Below are positions 56,348-64,000 of a stretch of 64,000 nt of DNA, one piece after another. Source of the DNA: Buddleja alternifolia (lineage: Eukaryota; Streptophyta; Magnoliopsida; Lamiales; Scrophulariaceae); assembly GCA_019426215.1 (NCBI GenBank), contig CM033403.1:2867001-2931000 (forward strand). The letters are read 5' to 3'. The translations under genes were made by a program, and so were the position numbers. The notes under the pieces were generated by a model that did no database searches, had not been told where the DNA came from, and was given only the letters and a program-made list of their open reading frames with translations. Each line of letters opens with the position of its first letter. Positions within the stretch are counted from its first letter, which is position 1.

Positions 56348-58180
56348 TTAGGCGTTTAAATCAATCATACCTAGTTCACTTCTCAAAGTGAGAAAGCGTT
56401 GTTCGTTGAGCGCTTTGGTGAAGATATCTGCCAATTGTTTGTCAGTTCCAATAAAATGCATGGAGATATCTTTCTTTTGAACATGGTCACGAAGGAAATG
56501 GTATCTAATGTCAATGTATTTGGTTCTGGAATGAAAAACAGGGTTTTGAGTAATGGCGAGAGCGCTTTGGTTATCACAAAGAATGGGGGTTGGACCTAGA
56601 ATTGTTCCATAATCTCTAAGTTGTTGCCTCATCCATAAAACTTGTGCGCAACAACTTCCTACAGCTACATACTCAGCTTCGGCTGTGGAGGTAGCTATGG
56701 ATTGTTGGTTCTTGCTATGCCATGAAACTAACCTATCACCTAGAAATTGACAAGTACCACTAGTACTTTTACGATCTATTTTGCAACCTGCAAAATCTGC
56801 ATCTGAGTAACCGATTAGTTCAAAAGGAGAATCCCTAGGATACCATAAGCCCACATTTTGTGTGCCTTTTAGGAATTTAAGAATTTTCTTGGCCGCAATT
56901 AAGTGTGACTCTTTAGAATCAGCTTGAAATCGTGCACACATGCATACCGAAAACATGATATCAAGTCTACTAGCAGTAAGATAAAAAAGTGATCCAATGA
57001 TACCTCTATAATTAGTGATATCAACTTTCTTTCCACTTTCATCTTTATCTAACTTAAGCGTTTGGCTCATTGGAATTTTTGAATATGATGTATTTTCCAT
57101 ACCAAATTTCTTAATCATGTCTCTCGTATATTTAGCTTGGTTAATAAATATTCCATTAGGAAGTTGTTTAACTTGTAATCCTAAGAAGAAAGTTAATTCA
57201 CCCATCATGCTCATTTCAAATTGTTCTTGCATCATTTTCGAAAATTTCTCACACAGACGCTTGTTAGTAGAGCCAAAAATGATATCATCGACATAGATTT
57301 GGACTAAGAGAATATCTTCGTTATTGGTAATTTTAAATAACGTTGTATCAACGCTGCCTTTTGAAAAGCCTTTACCAATAAGAAAGATAGAGAGAGTGTC
57401 ATACCATGCCCGGGGTGCTTGCTTAAACCCATAAAGTGCTTTGTCTAGCTTGTACACCATACTCTTACCATGGTAGTTGAAGAATCCCGGTGGTTGCTCC
57501 ACATATACTTCTTCTTGGAGTTTACCATTCAGGAAGGCACTCTTCACGTCCATTTGATACACTGTAAATTTGTTAAACGCTGCATACGCTAGAAACATGT
57601 GGATCGCTTCAAGACGAGCGACAGGAGCGTATGTCTCATCAAAGTCAATGCCCTCTTCTTGGCAATAACCTTGAGCTACGAGTCTGGCCTTGTTTCTTAT
57701 TACAATTCCGTTCTCATCCATCTTGTTTCTATAAACCCATCTAGTTCCAATGACTCCTTGGTAAGTTGGTCTTGGTACTAGTGTCCAAACCTTACTACGC
57801 TCAAATTGATTAAGTTTTTCTTGCATGGCTTCAATCCAACTTGGATCACTTAGCGCTTCATCCACTTTCTTAGGTTCCATCTGAGATAGAAAGCTTGCGA
57901 ACATAGCCTCAATGATTGTAGCGGCTCTAGTTCTAACAGGCGCTCCAATATCTCCAATAATTTGCTCTGGTGGATGATCTCGCAGCCATAGTCTGTCTGG
58001 TTGGGAGGGGTTAAGAGGTTGAACAGGCGCTTGGGGATCAGACGCTTGACTACCTTCTTGCGTAGGCACTTCAAATTCATAATTCCTTGTTTGCTCTTGA
58101 TGATCACTCTCTTCATGATCATCAGCATTTCTTATAAAATTGTCCAGAGTAATCTCACGAGTAATCTTAGGAGGTGGCAC
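56348..58180 (-). CDS. reverse transcriptase-RNase H segment of B2 pol (open)
   Basis: 610-codon open frame: acidic linker (ends [18 protein letters not shown]), RT ([14 protein letters not shown] region, [23 protein letters not shown]) and RNase H ([43 protein letters not shown]-like) to [12 protein letters not shown]. The catalytic YVDD is intact, unlike in B1. RT copies the element RNA to DNA and RNase H removes the template. In an active element this would be released from a Gag-Pol precursor; here it is separated from integrase by a frameshift near 58200, so it is probably not expressed as part of Pol. Confidence 0.85.
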   Translation of the reverse strand: MPPPKITREITLDNFIRNADDHEESDHQEQTRNYEFEVPTQEGSQASDPQAPVQPLNPSQPDRLWLRDHPPEQIIGDIGAPVRTRAATIIEAMFASFLSQMEPKKVDEALSDPSWIEAMQEKLNQFERSKVWTLVPRPTYQGVIGTRWVYRNKMDENGIVIRNKARLVAQGYCQEEGIDFDETYAPVARLEAIHMFLAYAAFNKFTVYQMDVKSAFLNGKLQEEVYVEQPPGFFNYHGKSMVYKLDKALYGFKQAPRAWYDTLSIFLIGKGFSKGSVDTTLFKITNNEDILLVQIYVDDIIFGSTNKRLCEKFSKMMQEQFEMSMMGELTFFLGLQVKQLPNGIFINQAKYTRDMIKKFGMENTSYSKIPMSQTLKLDKDESGKKVDITNYRGIIGSLFYLTASRLDIMFSVCMCARFQADSKESHLIAAKKILKFLKGTQNVGLWYPRDSPFELIGYSDADFAGCKIDRKSTSGTCQFLGDRLVSWHSKNQQSIATSTAEAEYVAVGSCCAQVLWMRQQLRDYGTILGPTPILCDNQSALAITQNPVFHSRTKYIDIRYHFLRDHVQKKDISMHFIGTDKQLADIFTKALNEQRFLTLRSELGMIDLNA

Positions 58181-58231
58181 TGAGATCTCATCATCGTCGT
58201 CAGTATCTTCATCAATAGTGATCTTAGACGC

Positions 58232-59586
58232 TTAATGACAAAGATCTTCAACTCCTACATCATTTATATGAACCTTACTCGGTTCTTGGTTAGCATCATC
58301 AAAAACAACATGAATAGCTTCCTCAACCTTCGATTTGCCCTTGTTTAGGATGCGAAAATTCTTCCCATTCTTGGCGTAGCCCAGAAAGATTCCCTCATCC
58401 GCTTTAGGATCAAATGTCTTTAGGCTTTGGGATCCATTATTATGAATAAAGCATTTAGAACCAAAGACATGAAAGTAAGAAACATTTGTCTTACGTCCCT
58501 TCCATAGTTCATATGGAGTTTTTCCATGTTGTTTGTTGATCATGCAACGGTTTTGAGTGTAACACGCAGTGTTGATCGCTTCGGCCCAAAACCTAGGAGC
58601 AAGCTTGGATTCTGCTAACATTGTCCTAGCGGCTTCCTTAAGCGTTCGGTTCCGGCGCTCAGCAACACCATTTTGTTGGGAAGTTCTGGGAGCTGAATAC
58701 TCATGATGTATTCCATTTTCTGCACAAAACTTCTCAACAATCTTGTTAGTAAACTCAGTACCGCGATCACTTCTTATTCTCGCAACTTTAAGATCTTTCA
58801 ATGTTTGAAGTTGTCGAATAAGCGTTGTTAACTTGTCACATGTTTCATCTTTGGATGACAGAAATTCCACCTAAGTAAATCGAGAGAAATCATCTACTAT
58901 CACCAAAGTATACTTTTTACCGCTTACACTGGTTGTTTGAATAGGTCCAAACAGATCCATGTGAAGTAGTTCAAGTATTCGAGAAGTAGATAGATGAGGT
59001 TTTCTCTTGAACGATGACTTAACTTGTTTACCCATTTGACAAGCGTCACAAAGGCGATCCTTGTGAAATGGTCCATTTGGTAATCCCTCTACAAGATTTT
59101 GACTTATAAGCTGAGAGATTGTTTTAAAGTTGAGGTGGTTCATATTTCTATGCCATAACCAACCCTTTTTAGATTCATTTTTAGCAACAAAGCATGTTGG
59201 GTTGTTATCAAGTGTTGAACCCCAATCTACCAAATATACGTTGTTAGTTCTTTTTCCTTTCAATTTAGTAGACTTAGTCTTAGCGTCATTTATATAGCAA
59301 CAGTCACTTGAGAATATGACTTCAAAGCCTTTATCACAAAATTGACTTATGCTTAATAAATTATGCTTCAGACCCTCAACAAAATAAACATCACTAATCA
59401 TGATGTTCCCCTATGCACAGTACCTATACCTTTGGTTTTTCCTTTGGAGTTGTCACCAAATACAACCTGAGGACCATTGGCAGCTCGATAGTTGATCAGA
59501 AGATCCTTGGAACCAGTCATGTGCCTTGACGATCCACTATCGAAGTACCAAACAGATGTATCGACTCTAGCTCTAGGTACCTGCAC
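58232..59586 (-). pseudogene. protease-integrase pseudogene of B2
   Basis: Protease motif FDSGSSRHMTGS near 59555-59520; a frameshift near 59398; GAG-pre-integrase WHRNMNHLNFKTI and CDACQMGKQVKSSF; integrase LLHMDLFGPIQ, VDDFSRFT, then a stop at 58872 (TAG replacing Trp of TWVEF), and 58870-58232 with RSDRGTEFTN and QQNGVAERRNR including the catalytic Glu. Ends before the acidic linker with a stop at 58234-58232 and a frameshift into RT. Confidence 0.88.
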
Positions 59587-59600
59587 TCAAGAAGGAAGTT

Positions 59601-61814
59601 CTATTTCTGTTTAGGTACCCATTGTTGCTTGGGTCCTTTAACATTAGTAACATTGTCAGTTTGAATTAGAACTTTAGGAACCCATATTTGCCTAGTCTTC
59701 ATTGTTGGAATATTGGCCTTTTTGGGTTTCATACTGTGTTGTGTGTGCTTTTTGGGTGTATAATAATATCCTTGATTATAATGACAATCATAATCATAGT
59801 CATAATCATAATCATCATAGTATCGATAATATAATCTTGACTGTCTTGGATATTGACGATGGTATTTCCTTGGCACTGGCTTGGGTTGCACTTTTGGTGT
59901 TGGACGCTTAGCGCTTGATTCACAGTTGTTAGACTTATCTTTAGCTTTTTGAGTGTTTGGATAAACCCGTCTTTGGGAATCATTTGCCTTAGTTTTACCC
60001 TTGCCTGAATCAGTTTTGACTTTCTCATTTGGCCTCTTACCATTGTCACTTGGTTCATTTTGATTTTGACCTTGTGAACCTTTCTCAACAAAGAAAACAC
60101 CCTTTCCTTTGTTGTTTGCCGTAACATTAGGTTTTTTTGGTTGTTTACCGAATTTATTGCATCCTAAACCGGTTTTTTCTCCAAATAACCTTGTTACTTC
60201 AGTCACATTGTCGAGCTTTCTGGATGCTTTGGACAACGATGAGACGAGCTGTTCTGACTTGGCAAGTCTAGCCATCAGATCAGCTTCTCTCTTGACTATT
60301 ATATCAAGATCAACTTTTAATTGAATAACTTCACTCTCAAGCGATTGGTTTTTCTCAATGCACTGTTGCTGAATTCGCAACTCTGCTCTAAGCGTTACTT
60401 TATCTTTAGTGAGTGATGAAATAATTACGAGATCATTTTGATATATTTTGGCAGCTTCTTGACATTCATTGTAGTATTCTCTGACTTTGTCAAGTAATTC
60501 ATCAAAAGAAAGAGGAATTGATAATTCATTGATTACCTCAGGAGACGCTTCATCATATCTGGCCATGAGACATATGAGCGCTGAGTCATCTAATGGCTCA
60601 TCATCATCACTACTTTCGTCTGATGATTCTAAATCTTCAGGTGCGGATGCTGGTTCTGATTCCGCTAACAAACCTTATTGCCGAAGGTTGCTCCTAAATT
60701 GGTTTCTATCCAAGTAATCCTGCCTTGAGGGCTTGGATACATTTGGATAAGGGCAATTTACCTGGTAGTGCCCCGGTTTCCTGCAATTATAACAAAGATT
60801 AGTTTTCATCTTTTGTTCATTTGATAACCTTGCAGTGTGTGGCTTTGAGACCACGGGTGCTGAGATATTTTGAGTAGACGCTTGATATTGAGCAGGCGCT
60901 TGGGGTGACGGAGCAGAATACTGAGGCGCTTGGTACTGTTGTTGTACTGGAGTGGGCGCTTGATATGAACTTTGTCCTTGATTATTGAAACCTTTTCCCT
61001 TCTTTTCATATCTCAAAAACTTCCTGAATCTATTCAGCAAAGCCAACTCTTCTTCCTCATTGATATCTGAATTCTTTCCTTTATTATCCGATTTGCCCTT
61101 GATTGATGCAATAAGCGCTCCAGATTCAATCACTGGACTACTCACAATATCACTGGCAGAATTCAACTCGAACTCAAATGCTTTTAGTTCTGAAAAGGCG
61201 TCTTTTGGAGTTAGAAGATCCAGCATATTTGATTCTCTCATAGCGGTTGTCTTCATCAAGAATTTACTTGGTAAGCTTCTAAAGATTTTGACCACCATTT
61301 CTCGGTTCTGTAAATCCATTCCCAATGATGTAAGTTCTGTAACTAGAGCTGTAAATCTTATATCCAATTGTTCTAACATTTCATTGGGTAGCATCTTAAA
61401 TCCATTAAACTTTTCCTTGGCAATGGAAACTTTGTTTTCTTTGATTTGGGCTGAGCCACCACAAATCGTAGCCAACTTATCCCATATTTCTTTAGTAGTT
61501 TTGCAAGATTTGATTTTGTTAAATAAGTTGTCATTATCACCAATAGCCGTATATAGAGCGTTACGTCCAACATTGTCCAAGTTAGCTCTTCGACGCTCAT
61601 CTGGAGTCCATTCTTGTTTTGGTTTTTCAACGTAACCATCGGGAGTTTCTTCTGTGGCTCCAGGCGCTCTTGTGATAACTTTATATATTTTGATTGGCCC
61701 ATCTGAAATGATATCGCACATGTCATCATCACATGAACAGAGATATGTAAATGCTTTGACTTTCCATGTGTCATAATTTGATTCAGTCAACTTGGGAACT
61801 TTAGCAAATGCCAT
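59601..61814 (-). pseudogene. gag of B2, mosaic, one stop
   Basis: ATG at 61814 (MAFAKVPKL). Open to 60675, where TAA replaces the Gln codon after FRSNLRQ (CAA), then open again 60671-59601. Domains: UBN2-type core, Pro/Gln-rich linker, zinc knuckle CYNCRKPGHYQVNC (near 60790-60750), acidic serine part, coiled coil, basic DYDYDY/GYYYTPK tail. The core is clearly diverged from B0 and B1 (for example SIAKEKFNGFKMLPNE against SIAMQRFEHFKMQPNE), while from the knuckle onward it is nearly the same as B1. Confidence 0.85.
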
Positions 61815-61903
61815 ATCTAAATTTTAAAAGACAACTAGATTTTTGAAAGAAAGGATCTAAACAAGCAGTTATGCTCGAAAATTTTGAAATTTCAATTTTA
61901 ACC

Positions 61904-61915
61904 GCTCTGATACCA
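61904..61915 (-). promoter_or_regulatory. primer-binding site of B2 (tRNA-iMet type)
   Basis: Minus strand TGGTATCAGAGC after the 5' LTR. Confidence 0.9.
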
Positions 61916-61917
61916 CT

Positions 61918-63477
61918 TGTTGGTCCCAAGTGGCATACGAAAGGGTCTAGAAGGGGGGGGGGGTTGAATAGACCCTGAAGTCTTTTTCGACTTCAAAAAG
62001 ATTTCGTATTAAAATGGTTTTGGACGCTTGAAAAGTGAACGCTTGACTGCGCGTTTTCTTAGAAATATAGACGCTTAGGTTAAGCGTCTGATGAAGATTG
62101 TTTTTAGAGAGTTAACTTAGACTTCAAGATTTGAAGACTTTAACCGAGTGGGTTTAAGCATTCAGTTCTTTAATCAGTGTTAGCACAGCGGAATGATTTT
62201 TCTAGTATTCTTTTGAAAGCTTTAGCGTCACCAGAAGTTTCTTAGTTGCTTAGCGTTTGATTGTATTTTACTTAGTCAATTTATGCAATGATATGATATG
62301 ATATGATTGACTGAAAAGTAAATAACACAATATTTGTAAGGTTCGTTGGGTGATGTAATCCCAACTACGTCCTTCTTCTCCTTGAACACTTGGAGGCAAT
62401 CCACTAAAGTGATTCTCAAAGAATCACACAGAATCTTCTACACAATAGGGAGAGATAGATGTCGAAGACTTGAGCTCCTTGATCACACAGATTTCTGCTC
62501 CAAATCACTTCAATCTCCTTGCTTCTTTCACCCAGAAATGATGCAAGTATCCAACTTCGACTTCACACAGATCGCGAGGCTTGGATGGGTTTTTCTAAAG
62601 CGGTTTGTTTGATTTTGATGAAGTTCAAACAACTTGGAAATATCTCAGTAGGAAAGTAGTTTCTTCGAAAAGAATTTTTGAGATATTTGTTGACTGTCTC
62701 AGGATTGAAGAAAAGCAAAGAGAATGTTTTCTTGAATATTCTGGCTTTTCTGAGAATTTAAGGAATGAGACTTCAATGCAACAGCAATTCGACTTGAAGA
62801 TTAATTGTTCTCTATTTGGCTTGTTGTTGAAGTCCTATTTATAGGCATTCTTGGAGAAAGTGTCCGTTTGACACATGCACAGGCGCGTGTCTCTCACTTC
62901 CACGAGTGAACAACTTTTGTCCTTTTTCCTGAAAATCTGCTGCACAAAAGTTGGTGCTACAGTCTGAGATAGTTAACAGTCCAATAGGGTGGCTTCTCCG
63001 TACGTCTGAAAGTGCTTATCACATTTAATGCTCTTATCAGCATTTAATGCACTTATCAGCATTTAATGCATTTGAATTAAATATCCGTTGGTACTTAATG
63101 CTTCGAGAATATTTGCATTAAACTCCTTCTGGACTTAGAAATAAATTCAGGTGACATTACTTCTGTCCCATAAGGAAACGCTTGATGTAGCTGGTCAATT
63201 GGACGCTTGGAGATTTTTATCTTCTTTCAGAAATCAGGCGCTTGAGTCTTCGAACTTTACCACTGATAAACTCACTCAGAAATTATCAGACGCTCAGCCT
63301 AAGACTACTTAGCCTAACAATCTAAAGCAAAATAAAACAAAGCCTAATAAGCCTATTACAAAACTAACGCTTCAAGACTTATACAAATTTTCTACTAAAA
63401 TCAAACTTACATATTTTGGGGTCTAACACAAAATCCTAATTGTCATCATCAAAACATCTAACATGAAATTCCTAACA
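61918..63477 (-). repeat. 5' LTR of B2 (divergent subfamily)
   Basis: 1560 bp, plus-strand tgttggtccc to ttcctaaca. The terminal boxes and the AGGGTCTA / TAGACCCT arms around a poly-G run (61943-61976) match B1, but most of the interior does not align closely with the B1 LTRs or with the B2 3' LTR. Confidence 0.88.
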
Positions 63478-64000
63478 CCTTTGAAAGATATGATGCTTTA
63501 TGATTAAGTGTTTAAATCAATCATACATAGTTCACTTCTCAAAGTGAGAAGACATTGTTCGTTTAGCGCTTTGGTGAAGATATCTGCCAGTTGTTTGCCA
63601 GTACCAATGAAATGCATGGAGATATCTTTCTTTTGAACATGGTCACGCAAGAAATGGTAGCGAATGTCAATGTGTTAGTTCTAGAATGAAGGACTGGATT
63701 TTGGGTCATAGCTAAAGCGCTTTGGTTATCACAATGGATTGGGGTAAGACCTAAGATTGTTCCATAATCTCTAAGTTGTTGCCTCATCCAAAGGATTTGT
63801 GCAAAACAGCTTCCAGCGGCTACATACTCTGCCTCAGCGGTAGAAGTCGCTATAGATTGTTGTTTCTTACTATGCCACAAAATCAATCTATCACCTAGAA
63901 ATTGACATGTACCACTAGTACTCTTTCTATCTATTTTGCATCCTGCAAAATCTGGGTCTGAATACCAATTAGTTCAAAAGGAGAGTTCCCTTGGATACCA
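63478..64000 (-). pseudogene. B3: RNase H end of another family-B element, cut by the window edge
   Basis: Minus strand: DADFAG-side sequence at the edge, [44 protein letters not shown], then a one-base loss near 63677 shifts the frame before the end of pol near 63508. It is the target of the B2 5' LTR at 63478. Confidence 0.88.

Larger units (their letters stand above)
49937..63477 (-). mobile_element. B2: family-B copia element, apparently mosaic
   Basis: 13.5-kb minus-strand element with 5' LTR 63477-61918, primer-binding site, gag, pol, accessory gene, polypurine tract and 3' LTR 51376-49937. The two LTRs are strongly diverged, and the flanks (atatc before 49937, ccttt after 63477) do not match. 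From about 60800 downward the element is close to B1; above it, the gag N-terminus and 5' LTR belong to another subfamily. Confidence 0.88.

Noticed and set aside
1..64000. tRNA, rRNA, CRISPR or bacterial operon features
   Set aside because: None seen; the sequence is plant nuclear DNA with retrotransposons and a spliced host gene.

Overview
The window is a repeat-dominated stretch of a dicot plant nuclear genome. The evidence is plant Ty1/copia and Athila-like LTR retrotransposons with tRNA-Met and tRNA-Asp primer-binding sites, GT-AG introns, and one plant BAHD acyltransferase gene. An asterid such as a Lamiales species is my guess only. I saw no tRNA, rRNA or CRISPR array. For clarity I name three retrotransposon families here: A (copia, minus or plus copies A1, A2, A3), B (Sirevirus-like copia, copies B0 to B4) and C (Athila-like, non-autonomous, copies C0 and C1).

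Layout. 1-3729: decayed B0 (+). 3730-8408: A1 (-), whose gag is missing and replaced by a 214-bp piece of C LTR. 8409-18949: C0 (+), split by the young complete element C1 (9495-15572, identical 1438-bp LTR lengths, TSD atgat). 18950-19800: fragment B4 (-), the target of C0. 19801-21443: A3 leader and gag (+). 21627-43690: A2 (+, TSD caaga), which is itself interrupted by complete B1 (28452-41620, -, TSD ttagt). 43691-46287: unassigned non-coding DNA and the promoter of the only host gene, a two-exon BAHD acyltransferase at 46288-48478 with a 599-bp foldback element in its intron. 49492-49810: possible MULE transposase remnant. 49937-63477: B2 (-), apparently a mosaic of two subfamilies. 63478-64000: B3 (-), cut by the window edge.

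The most interesting signal is in family B. Between pol and the 3' LTR, in the sense orientation, both B1 and B2 carry a roughly 4.3-kb gene that appears to have its own TATA box and two short introns (73-83 nt) at matching positions and phases. It would encode a protein of more than 1000 residues with a structured N-terminus, a basic/proline-rich linker, a conserved central region and a coiled-coil plus conserved C-terminal segment. B4 is a piece of the same gene. Both copies are now broken, but their shared exon-intron design shows that the ancestral gene was separately expressed and spliced.

Other second-look items are: a repeated motif with fixed spacing in the A leader; a covarying hairpin and a promoter palindrome in family C; a conserved unknown ORF in family C; and DNA-level recombination scars (B2 mosaic, A1 filler, templated LTR deletion in B1).
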